Below are positions 18,347 through 26,387 of a stretch of DNA of 64,000 nt, piece by piece. Below the pieces are notes generated by a model, which worked only from the letters and a program-made list of their open reading frames with translations, searched no databases and was not told the DNA's origin. The DNA is from Methylobacterium sp. UNC378MF (GTDB lineage Bacteria > Pseudomonadota > Alphaproteobacteria > Rhizobiales > Beijerinckiaceae): contig NZ_FMWU01000010.1 of assembly GCF_900103195.1 (NCBI RefSeq), positions 124,001 through 188,000 on the forward strand, written 5' to 3'. Every line of letters begins with the position of its first letter. Positions within the stretch are counted from its first letter, which is position 1. Position numbers and translations under genes: made by a program.

Positions 18347-19249
18347 ATGACACGTCTCCTCATCGCGTTCGCTAGCCTTCTCTGCCTCGGGCTCGCCGCG
18401 TTCGGCTTCACCGCCGCCTCGCCGCTCGCCCTGTTCGACGCGATCGGCCCGCGTGATCCGGGGGGGCGCCTCGCCGCGAAGGATCAGGCCTTCGGAGAGG
18501 GGCCGCGGCGGCAGCTCGACGTCTACGTACCGACTGCGGCCGCCGAGAACGCGCCGGTCCTGGTGTTCTTCTACGGCGGATCCTGGCAGAGCGGCTCCAA
18601 GGACGACTACGCCTTCGTCGGCCACGCGCTCGCCGCGCAGGGCTTCGTCACGGTGCTTCCCGATTATCGCCTCTTCCCGGAGGCGCCGTTCCCCGGCTTC
18701 CTGGAGGACGGCGCGGCCGCCATCGCCTGGGTGCGCGACAACATCGCTGCCTATGGCGGCGATCCGCGCCGCATCGTGCTCGCCGGCCATTCCGCCGGCG
18801 CCTATAACGCGGTAATGCTCGGCCTAGACCCGCGCTACGTCATCGCGGCCGGCGTCGATCCCAAGGTGATCAAGGCCGTGGCGGGCCTGTCCGGCCCTTA
18901 CGACTTCCTCCCGCTCGATCAGGACACCACCATCAAGGTGTTCGGGAACGCACCCGACGCGGTGGCCACGCAGCCGGTCACCTTCGCGGGCCCGCTCTCG
19001 CCGCCCGCCTTCCTGGCGACCGGGGACGCCGACACGATGGTGAAGCCGCGGCACACGGTCAGCCTCGCCGCCAAGCTGCGGGCCGAGCACGTCCCGGTCC
19101 AGGAGCGAATCTATTCGGGGCTCGATCACAAGGACACGCTCCTGGCGTTGTCCGTCACTTTCCGCGCGAAGGCGCCCGAACTCGCCGAGATGGCGTCCTT
19201 CCTGATGCGGCAATCGGCCGGCCGCGCCCAATACACGATGCGGCGCTGA
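18347..19249 (+). CDS. Alpha/beta hydrolase (esterase, BD-FAE/HSL-like)
   Basis: A 300-residue esterase-like protein with an N-terminal hydrophobic segment (1-24) that serves as signal peptide or anchor. Seen: oxyanion motif VLVFFYGGSWQSGSK (about 71-85), nucleophile elbow GHSAGA with S149, an acid in TGDADTMV and a histidine in GLDHKDT near the C-terminus. It fits esterases acting on carboxylic esters at the membrane or in the periplasm. The ATG at 18347 follows GGGAA and is preferred to a long upstream reading that would run through the previous gene's end. Confidence 0.85.
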   Translation: MTRLLIAFASLLCLGLAAFGFTAASPLALFDAIGPRDPGGRLAAKDQAFGEGPRRQLDVYVPTAAAENAPVLVFFYGGSWQSGSKDDYAFVGHALAAQGFVTVLPDYRLFPEAPFPGFLEDGAAAIAWVRDNIAAYGGDPRRIVLAGHSAGAYNAVMLGLDPRYVIAAGVDPKVIKAVAGLSGPYDFLPLDQDTTIKVFGNAPDAVATQPVTFAGPLSPPAFLATGDADTMVKPRHTVSLAAKLRAEHVPVQERIYSGLDHKDTLLALSVTFRAKAPELAEMASFLMRQSAGRAQYTMRR

Positions 19250-19376
19250 GCAGCCCGGGCGGGCGTCAAGGTTATCGCGCGATCATCGTGCACAGCGTCT
19301 GATTTTCCATCGCCCCGGTCCCGCGAGCCGCTAAAATGCTCTCGGCCGCGCGACGCGGCTCTCGCGGTGGGACGGT

Positions 19377-20702
19377 ATGGCTTCTGCGCACGCGGCGATC
19401 GGGGTCCCGGCCGACGGGCGGCAGCGTGGTGCGGCGGGTCGCGACGTGCCGGACGTGCTGCGCGTGCTCCTGAACGGGGCCGTCTTCGTCCTGCTCTGGA
19501 ACCACGTCTGGTTGAAGGACCTGTCGGACCGATCGATGCTCGCGGCCTCCGAGGAGGGCAGCCTGCTGACGCAGATCCTGTTTCTCGCTGCCGGTGCCGC
19601 CATGGCGGCGGCAATCCATCGGATCGGCTTCCGCCACCTCGGGCCCCTGGTGACCCGCCCCCTGGTACTGTGCGCCCTCTGGCTCGGCGCCACAGCGCTG
19701 CTCTCCATAGAGCCGAGCCTGTCGTTGCGGCGGCTGGCGCTCTTCGCCATCGCCGCGATGCTCTCGGCGGGCGTGCTGATTGTCGCCCGCTCACCGCGGC
19801 AGCTGGCACTGACCATGGCGGGATCCGCCCTGGTGATCGTGCTCGCCTCCTACCTCGCGGTCGCCTTCGTGCCGAACCTGGCGGTCCACTCGGCCTTCGA
19901 CGTCAATTCCGATCCGAGCCATCCGGGCCTCTGGCGAGGGATCTTCCCGCAGAAGAATGAAGCCGGCGCCGCCATGGTGATCCTGGTGATCGTGGGCCTC
20001 TACGTCTCCAGCGTCGCGAGCCGCCTCCTCGGCTGGGCGATCGTGCTCCTGGCGGCCGGCTTCCTGGTGGCGAGCGGCTCCAAGACCGCGATCCTGCTCC
20101 TGCCGGTGATCCTCGCCGTGACCGGCCTGTGCCAGGTCCTGACCGGCGGGTTCCTGCGCCGTCTGCTGCTCCTCGGCCCGGTGATCGGGTTTTCGCTGAT
20201 CTCGATCGGCTCGGTGCTCGCGCCGCCGATTCAGGAGGCGGTCGGATCGCTGCTCACCGACGCGACCTTCACGGGCCGCAGCGAGATCTGGCAATTCGCC
20301 ATCGACAACATCATGATCCGGCCCTGGCGCGGCTGGGGGATTGGCGCGTTCTGGATGACCGAGCGCACCATGTATGGCGGTTCCGAGGAGCTGACCTGGG
20401 TCAACACCGTCGATCACGCCCACAATGCCTATCTCGATACGGCCCTGATCGGCGGCCTTCCATTCCTCGCCCTGACCGTGCTGGCCTTCGTGCTTGCGCC
20501 GGTGCGCGACCTTCAGCGCGTGTCCGGCGGGACGCGTCTCGACGCGGAGAGCATGCTGTTCCTGAGGCTGTGGTTCCTCGGGCTGGTCTCGGCGTCCTTC
20601 GAGACCGTCCTCTACAACGGCAACAACGCCACCTGCTGCATGTTCATGATGGCGGTGTTCGGCCTGCGCCTGCGCACGCGCTACGCCATCGCGGCCGGCT
20701 GA
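19377..20702 (+). CDS. O-antigen ligase family (Wzy/ExoQ-like) polytopic membrane protein
   Basis: A 441-residue polytopic membrane protein with about ten hydrophobic segments and, between about 285 and 345, the periplasmic loop typical of the O-antigen ligase/polymerase family: FTGRSEIWQFAIDNI..RPWRGWGIGAFW, followed by DHAHNAYLDTALIGG, where the histidine-asparagine pair is conserved. Such proteins ligate or polymerise polysaccharide repeat units on the outer face of the inner membrane. No other polysaccharide genes lie beside it, apart from the AlgX-like fragment 19 kb away. Which polymer is made is unknown. Confidence 0.85.
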   Translation: MASAHAAIGVPADGRQRGAAGRDVPDVLRVLLNGAVFVLLWNHVWLKDLSDRSMLAASEEGSLLTQILFLAAGAAMAAAIHRIGFRHLGPLVTRPLVLCALWLGATALLSIEPSLSLRRLALFAIAAMLSAGVLIVARSPRQLALTMAGSALVIVLASYLAVAFVPNLAVHSAFDVNSDPSHPGLWRGIFPQKNEAGAAMVILVIVGLYVSSVASRLLGWAIVLLAAGFLVASGSKTAILLLPVILAVTGLCQVLTGGFLRRLLLLGPVIGFSLISIGSVLAPPIQEAVGSLLTDATFTGRSEIWQFAIDNIMIRPWRGWGIGAFWMTERTMYGGSEELTWVNTVDHAHNAYLDTALIGGLPFLALTVLAFVLAPVRDLQRVSGGTRLDAESMLFLRLWFLGLVSASFETVLYNGNNATCCMFMMAVFGLRLRTRYAIAAG

Positions 20703-21089
20703 GGCGGTTCCATCCCGCCATGATCCGCTGCTCTCAGCGTTCCGCCATCCCGGCGTGGAGTGCCGCCGGCGAGCGGCAAGCTTGCACATTCGATTTTCGT
20801 TGCCGGGCGGGACGAAGCGCCCGATCGCGCCCACAGCCGCACCGCCACTCTGTGGCCTCCCGTCAGACCGACACGTCAAACTTCAGATCCAGGCAAGTCG
20901 TCCGACTGATTTCCGTAGGTGCTCCGAAGCAAATATCTTATCCCAACATGTCAGCCGTCTGTCGCGATAACTTAACCCTTCGCGCAGTCTCTCAGACGAG
21001 AAAGGAAAGCAGAAAGGTCTGTTCTTCTAGCTTGGCTGGGGCGAGCCGATGCTCGAAGCGGGTGGAGAAGCTACGCGCCGCTCGGCCGC
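20703..21089. other. Intergenic region, partly AT-rich, before the EAL gene
   Basis: A 387-nt gap without a convincing gene. GC falls markedly between about 20870 and 21020 (for example AAATATCTTATCCCAACATG and GATAACTTAACCC), consistent with a promoter for the downstream GAF-EAL gene. No repeat, tRNA or small ORF with coding character was seen. Confidence 0.4.
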
Positions 21090-22909
21090 ATGAAGGCTCG
21101 CTGTCGCCAAATGTCAGAAATCCTGCGCCACGAGCGGTTTGAGAAGGAGCGCTTGGCCGCGCTCTACGAACTCAACCTCCTCGACACGCCACCAAGCGAG
21201 AGCTTCGACCGCATCACGCGGATGGCCAGCCAAATCTTCAACCTGCCGATATCCGCGGTGTCGCTGACGGATCGCGACCGGCAATGGTTCAAATCACGCG
21301 TCGGCGTCGACCATTGCTCGATCCCCCGCGATAGGGCGCCGTGTGCCCAGGTGGTCGAGCGTTCGGACGTCCTGGTGATCCCCGACTTTGCGCAGGATGC
21401 CTGTTACGCCGACAGCACGCTTGGCCGTTCTGGGATCCGCTTCTACGCCGGCGCACCGCTCGTTACGCGCGACGGTTACAGCCTCGGCGCCCTCTGCGTC
21501 CTGGGCACCGAGCCGCGCGCGGCCGCTGCCGCCGAGGTGACCGCTCTCAAGGACTTGGCCGCGATGGTCATGGCGCAGATCGAGCTGCAGCATGCCTTCG
21601 GCCGGGTCGATCCGCGGAGCGGCCTACCCAGCCGGAACCAGTTCTTGGATGATCTCGCCGACCTCGCCGCCGAGCATCCGGACGTCGCCCGGATCGCCGT
21701 GCTCGTCGACCTCGCCCGTCCCGAGCAAATCGCCGCCTATGCCCGCGTCATGGGGCCGAGCCGCATCGACGATCTGGTGCGGGAGGCAGCCCGCGAGATG
21801 AGACGGCTCGTGGGTCCGGAGCGCCGGCTCTACCACACGGCAGCCACGCAATTCGCATTCCTGGCCGCCCCGAGCGTCCGGCAGGAGGATTACGTCCAGC
21901 GTCTCGCGGAGGAGCATCGGAAGGCGCGAGAGCGCTCCATGACCGGCATGCTCCTGACCAGCGCCATCGGCGTGAGTGTGTTCAAGCCCGCCTCGACAAC
22001 GCCGCAGGATGTCCTGCGCGCACTCTACAGTGCAGTCCAGGACGCGCGTTCCTCGTCCGACCTGATCAGCGTATACTCGGCCATCGCCGACGAAGCCTAT
22101 CAGCGCCGGTACCAGCTGCTCCAGGATTTCGGCCCGGCCCTCCTTGCCGACGACCAATTGCGGCTCGTGTTCCAGCCGCGTATCGACCTGTCCACCGGGG
22201 AATGCGCTGGCGCGGAAGCGCTTCTCCGCTGGAACCATCCGGTTCTGGGCACCGTGTCTCCCGGTGAATTCGTCCCCGTCATCGAGCACTCGCCCCATGC
22301 GCAGGCCATGACGGCCTTCGTCCTCGACCGGGCGCTCGTCCAGGCGCGTCGCTGGGATGAGGCCGGGCACGGGCTTGTGATATCGGTCAACATCTCGGCC
22401 GCTAACCTGCACGAGCCGGGCTTCGCGAGCGCGGTCAAGGCCGCCCTCCGGCATCACCGCCTCGCACCTGAGCGGCTGGAACTGGAGGTGACCGAGAGCG
22501 CGATCATGCAGGATGCCGGCCAGGCGCGTCATCAACTCGACGCGATCGCTGCCGCAGGCATCCACTTGGCTATCGACGACTTCGGGACCGGCTACAGTAG
22601 CCTGGCATATCTTCAAGAAATCCCAGCCCAAGTCGTGAAGATCGATCGGAGTTTCGTCAGCAAGCTGGGAGAGGGCAAGAGAGAGAGCAGTTGCTCGTCC
22701 GCTCGATGATCGGGCTTTCGCACGACCTCAACTATCGCGTGGTCGCGGAGGGCGTGGAGACCATAGAGGCCGCCGACCAGCTCGCGGCGATGCGCTGCGA
22801 TGAGGCGCAAGGCTACTTATATGCGCGTCCGCTCGAGATTAGACAGTTTGAGGTTTGGCTTCAGGAATACGCGCGGCGCGCCGGGCGCGCTTCTGCACCG
22901 CAGGTCTGA
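21090..22909 (+). pseudogene. GAF-GGDEF(degenerate)-EAL protein, frameshifted in an (AG)5 run
   Basis: Reading frame 1 (21090-22709) encodes an N-terminal GAF domain (about 30-165), a degenerate GGDEF domain (about 175-320, no GG[D/E]EF motif; the equivalent reads TAATQFAFL) and most of an EAL domain: EALLRWNHP, SVNISAANLHEPGF, LEVTESAIM, DDFGTGYSSLAYL, KIDRSF. It then leaves frame and stops at 22709. The rest of the EAL domain, LLVRSMIGLSHDL, VVAEGVET and the QGYLYARP motif, continues in another frame to 22909. Removing one AG from the (AG)5 tract at 22678-22687 restores an uninterrupted 605-residue protein, in which all EAL metal and catalytic motifs are present. Without it the cyclic-di-GMP phosphodiesterase is truncated. 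ATG 21111 is an alternative start. Confidence 0.85.
22678..22687 (+). repeat. (AG)5 dinucleotide run at the EAL-gene frameshift
   Basis: Five consecutive AG units sit exactly where the EAL reading frame is lost. Four units would keep the gene in frame. Short runs of this kind can slip in replication, but five units is a short tract and a sequencing or assembly error is equally possible. Confidence 0.8.
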
Positions 22910-23181
22910 GACAGGGTGCGTGAGAGCAGGCTGGCCTGCTTCAACGGGGATCGCCGGCGGTCGCGCGCAGCCTGTCATTTACTGAAGGTCTGACCCCGGC
23001 CCAGTGAAACGGGGGCGGGCAGACTGAAAACCACGCCGCTCGGGTTATCGCGACGGTTACCGAGGATCGGGCGTGGATCATCGGGAACACGCCACGATCC
23101 TGGGCCGCGCTGGCATCGACGGCCGCACGGAACTCCTGAGGCCGCCGAAGGCTGCGCCCGGCTCTGTCCGCCGAAGCAGGA

Positions 23182-23619
23182 TCAGAGACCGGAATCCTCC
23201 GGTGGCACCAATCGCGGGCGCCGATCGTCGCCGATTGCCACGAAGGTGAAGGTCGCCTCGGTCACCTTCATGGTGGCCTCGCTCGCTCGCTCGCGGCGCC
23301 AGACCTCGACCTGGATGCGCAGGGAGGACCGTCCGACCTTCAGGAGCCACGCGTAGAGGCTCACCTCGTCGCCCACGAAGACCGGATGGTGGAACGTGAT
23401 CGCGTCGACCGCGATGGTGGCGCAACGTCCCCGCGCCCGGCGGGCCGCGACGTTGCCGGCCGCGAGATCCATCTGCGCCATCAGCCAGCCGCCGAAGATG
23501 TCGCCGGCCGGATTCGTGTCAGCGGGCATCGCGATGGTGCGGATCACCGGCGGCCCGCGATCCGTCGGCTGGGCCGCTGCGCCGACGCCGGTGCCCTCGC
23601 CGCAATCCGCCATGACCAT
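23182..23619 (-). CDS. Acyl-CoA thioesterase (YciA/BACH-like hotdog fold)
   Basis: A 145-residue single hotdog-domain protein. The pattern MPADTNPAGDIFGGWLMAQMDLAAG (seen in parts) carries the conserved N-x-x-G-x-x-F-G-G and downstream aspartate of YciA-type thioesterases, followed by HPVFVGDEVSLYAWL and a basic C-terminal half. It cleaves acyl-CoA to free acid and CoA in the cytoplasm. The start at 23619 has GGGGGA just upstream; ATG 23613 and GTG 23643 are alternatives. It follows the PQQ-propeller gene on the same strand after 46 nt. Confidence 0.88.
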   Translation of the reverse strand: MVMADCGEGTGVGAAAQPTDRGPPVIRTIAMPADTNPAGDIFGGWLMAQMDLAAGNVAARRARGRCATIAVDAITFHHPVFVGDEVSLYAWLLKVGRSSLRIQVEVWRRERASEATMKVTEATFTFVAIGDDRRPRLVPPEDSGL

Positions 23620-23665
23620 CCGTCCCCCGAACCGGCAGGACACATCCGGCCAAGCTCGGCTGCGG

Positions 23666-25423
23666 TCAATCGGGCAGCGCGAAGACCAGCAGTGCGTCGC
23701 CGGTGCCGAATCCGGACGCCTTGGTGAAGGACGCGCCGCCTGCCGCCACCGCGAGGTACTGCTTGCCGTCGAGCGCGTAGGTCATCGCCGGGCCGCTGAT
23801 GCCGGCCCCGCACTGGAACCGCCAGAGCAGCCGGCCGTCCCCGGCATCGTGGGCGTCGAAGTGACCGTCCTCCTCACCGGAGAAGACGAGGCCGCCGGCA
23901 GTCGCCAGCGTTCCCCCCGAGAGGCGGCTCGCCGACCGGACCGACCACGCGATCGTCCCGCCGTTCACGAGGTCGACGGCCGTGAGGGTGCTGAAGGACG
24001 GCTCGCCTTTGGCCTCACCCGTTTCGGTGTAGCGGATCTCCGGACGCCCGGCGGCCGCCGGCACGGTCTTCACCGTGTAGGCCGTCGCTCCGTGGCGGAC
24101 CTGCACGTAGGCGCGCCGGCCGTCATAGGCGGTGGGTGGCCACGAGACTGCGCCGAGCGGTCCCGGCGCCACCACGGTGCCCTGCGCGGTCGGTGGTGCG
24201 AACAGGTTCTTCTGCTCGATGAGCGGTGCCGAGCGCTCGATGAGCGTTCCGGTGGCGCGGTCGTGGACGTAGATCCACCCGGTCTTGCTCGCCGAGGCTA
24301 CGGCCTTCGCGCCGCCGGGCATGTCGAGCAGGAAGGGCGGCGCAGCGACGTCGTAGCCCCACTCGTCGTGTGGCACCTGCTGATAGTACCAGCGCAGCGT
24401 ACCGGTCTTCACGTCGAGGGCGACGAGGCACATCGTGTAGAGATTGTCCCCCGGCCGCGAGAGGCCGAAATTCTGCGGCGCCGGGTTGCCGGTCCCGAGG
24501 AAGATCAGACCGAGACCGGGATCGTAGGCCGGCGTCATCCAGAGCGATCCGCCGCCCACGCGCCAAGCGTCACGGTTGGCGTGTGCCGCCGCCTTCTCGG
24601 CGGCGATGTCGCGGTGGAGCGGCGTGCCATCGGCGGTTTTTTCCACGAAGCCGCCCTCCCAGCCCTCCGACGGCGTAACGTACCAGCGCCAGCGCTCTTC
24701 GCCGGTCTTGGCGTCGTAGGCCGCGAGCCAGCCGCGCCGTCCGTAGCCACCCTCGATGCCGACCACCGATCCGCCGTCGAGCCCGCCGGCCTCGTCCTCG
24801 ATGTGGAGACCGTAGCCCGCTCCGGTGACGCCGACGATCACCAGGCCGTCGGCGACCAGCGGCGGCATCTTGAAGCCGAGACGGCTCGAACCCTGCACCG
24901 GCTTGCCGCCGAGCGTCGCGGCGAGGCCCGAGGCGGTCTCGCTCTCGCCGTCCTCCGGGCGCACCGCCTCCTTGTCCCAGACGATCCGGCCGGTCTTTGC
25001 GTCGAGGGCGATCAACCGCCCGTCCATGGTCGCCTCGAAGACGAGGCCGCCCGACACCGCGAGCCCGCGATTCGAGGGCGGTCCGAAGATCTTTTCGGTG
25101 CGCGGCTTGTGCGTGTAGGTCCAGAGCGGCTTGCCGGTGCGCGCGTCGAGCGCCGCGACGTTGTTCTGTGTCGTCGAGACGTAGAGGGTACCGTCAACCA
25201 TCACCGGCTGGGCCTGGAAGTAGCCGGTGATCCCGGTCTGGAAGATCCAGGCGGGGCGCAGCCGCCCGACAGTGTCGCGGTTGACCTGGGTCAGATCGGA
25301 GAAGTTGCGATTGCTCGGATCGTGCCCGAAGGCCGGCCAGGGCGTCTCGATGGCGAAGGCCGAACCGAGGAAGCCAGGTCCTGCAAGCCAGGCCAGCAGG
25401 GCGGCCCCAATCCATCGCGACAA
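23666..25423 (-). CDS. PQQ-dependent alcohol/quinate-dehydrogenase-like beta-propeller protein with atypical active-site residues
   Basis: A 585-residue exported protein. A TTG at 25423, with GGGAG seven nt upstream, begins a good signal peptide (LSRWIGAALLAWLAG, cleaved near AFA-IE). Propeller repeats with the tryptophan-docking pattern (AALDARTGKPLWTY, IALDAKTGRIVWDK, AAYDAKTGEERWRW, LVALDVKTGTLRWYY) are clear, and GTGNPAPQNFG and PGDNLYT match PQQ dehydrogenases. However, the usual W-D-x-[A/D] catalytic segment reads HDEWGYD, so the normal aspartate is glycine, the adjacent-cysteine pair of methanol dehydrogenases is absent, and the usual GGE-F-G-x-R-G metal-ligand segment is replaced by VTGAGYG. 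Activity and substrate are therefore uncertain. No cytochrome c gene is adjacent. Confidence 0.82.
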   Translation of the reverse strand: MSRWIGAALLAWLAGPGFLGSAFAIETPWPAFGHDPSNRNFSDLTQVNRDTVGRLRPAWIFQTGITGYFQAQPVMVDGTLYVSTTQNNVAALDARTGKPLWTYTHKPRTEKIFGPPSNRGLAVSGGLVFEATMDGRLIALDAKTGRIVWDKEAVRPEDGESETASGLAATLGGKPVQGSSRLGFKMPPLVADGLVIVGVTGAGYGLHIEDEAGGLDGGSVVGIEGGYGRRGWLAAYDAKTGEERWRWYVTPSEGWEGGFVEKTADGTPLHRDIAAEKAAAHANRDAWRVGGGSLWMTPAYDPGLGLIFLGTGNPAPQNFGLSRPGDNLYTMCLVALDVKTGTLRWYYQQVPHDEWGYDVAAPPFLLDMPGGAKAVASASKTGWIYVHDRATGTLIERSAPLIEQKNLFAPPTAQGTVVAPGPLGAVSWPPTAYDGRRAYVQVRHGATAYTVKTVPAAAGRPEIRYTETGEAKGEPSFSTLTAVDLVNGGTIAWSVRSASRLSGGTLATAGGLVFSGEEDGHFDAHDAGDGRLLWRFQCGAGISGPAMTYALDGKQYLAVAAGGASFTKASGFGTGDALLVFALPD

Positions 25424-25484
25424 AGCTGTGCTCCCGTGTGCGGCGACCGTCGCGCCCGAATGGGCCTGTTTCTGAGCCGAGGGC

Positions 25485-26018
25485 CTATGCCGACCGCTTC
25501 CTAGCCCCATCGAGCTGCGCCGGCGTCGCCTCGGCACCCATTGCCCGGGCCATGTCGGCGGCGCTCTGGCCGGAGGCGTCGCGTCGATCCGGGTCGGCGC
25601 CATGCTGGAGGAGCAGGTCGACCATCTCGGTGCGGTCGAACATGGCCGCGGTCATCAGGGCCGTGCGGGTGCCGTCGCCAGTCCCGTCCACCGCGGCGCC
25701 GTGCCGGAGCAGGAGCTGCGCGATGGAGAGATCGTTCTTGAAGGCTGCGCCGGCGAGCGGTGTCTGACCGCGGTCATTGGCGAGTTCCGGGTCGCCGCCG
25801 GCTTCCAAGATTATCCGGGCCGCCTCCGCCTGACCGTTATAGGCGGCCAGCATCAGCAGGCTGTCGCCCTTGTCGTTGCGCAGGTTCGCCGGCAGCCCCT
25901 GCGCGAACAGCGCGGCGAGTTCCTCCGCGTGGCCCATCCGCGCGTACTGGAAGACCCGCGCCGCGAAGGCCAGGGTTTCGTCGTCGAGGGTCGGGGGCGT
26001 CTTTGTCTCTGAGGCCAT
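25485..26018 (-). CDS. Ankyrin-repeat protein
   Basis: A 177-residue cytoplasmic protein made almost entirely of four to five ankyrin repeats between about residues 25 and 160 (for example GDSLLMLAAYNGQAEAARIILEAGGDPEL, in parts; GQTPLAGAAFKNDLSIAQLLLRHGA; TALMTAAMFDRTEMVDLLLQHGA). There is no signal peptide or other domain. Such proteins mediate protein binding; bacterial ones of this size often pair with an enzyme, and here it lies upstream of the PQQ-propeller gene on the same strand (61-nt gap), but a partnership is only a guess. ATG 26018 was chosen over 26063. Confidence 0.88.
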   Translation of the reverse strand: MASETKTPPTLDDETLAFAARVFQYARMGHAEELAALFAQGLPANLRNDKGDSLLMLAAYNGQAEAARIILEAGGDPELANDRGQTPLAGAAFKNDLSIAQLLLRHGAAVDGTGDGTRTALMTAAMFDRTEMVDLLLQHGADPDRRDASGQSAADMARAMGAEATPAQLDGARKRSA

Positions 26019-26155
26019 CGCGTGCTCGTCTCTCGTCGCGGCTGATCTGGGCCGCTGCGGCATCCACGTCCAGCGGTGGCGGGAACAGTTTTGGCGTGCG
26101 GCTCGTTCCAGCCGCCAATCCGGGCCCGAAGGTCCGGCGCTTCCGGAGCGCGACG

Positions 26156-26374
26156 ATGCCCCGACCGTTTGAGCCCTACGCTGACGCGCTGCGCACCGCC
26201 CGCGAGATCGTGCGCGAGCAGGCGGGCGCCATCGTCGAGGCGGCGGTCCGTGCGGATTCCCACGCTTACGACGAGGCGTGCAACGTCCTCGTGGTCCGGA
26301 TCGCCCAGGCCATCGTCGATGCCGGCGAGGCCGGGACGGCGCATCGCCTGGCCCGAGGCGACGCGGCCGCCTGA
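26156..26374 (+). CDS. Small conserved-looking hypothetical protein
   Basis: A 72-residue soluble protein (MPRPFEPYADALRTAREIV ... HAYDEACNVLVVRIAQAIVDAG ... RLARGDAAA). It appears mostly helical, with no cysteine cluster, signal or membrane segment. Start at 26156 follows GGAGCG. It is divergent from the ankyrin gene (137-nt gap) and convergent with uvrB (13-nt gap). I do not recognise a family; coding character and clean flanks support it as a gene. Confidence 0.55.
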   Translation: MPRPFEPYADALRTAREIVREQAGAIVEAAVRADSHAYDEACNVLVVRIAQAIVDAGEAGTAHRLARGDAAA

Positions 26375-26387
26375 ACTTCGCCGCCGG

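Noticed and set aside
22985..23030. Possible insertion-sequence end (TGACCCCGGCCCAGTGAAAC)
   Set aside because: No matching inverted end, target duplication or transposase remains were found in the surrounding region.
23666..25423. Methanol dehydrogenase (MxaF/XoxF) identity for the PQQ-propeller protein
   Set aside because: It lacks the adjacent-cysteine pair and the usual W-D active-site aspartate, and no cytochrome or periplasmic binding-protein gene is adjacent.
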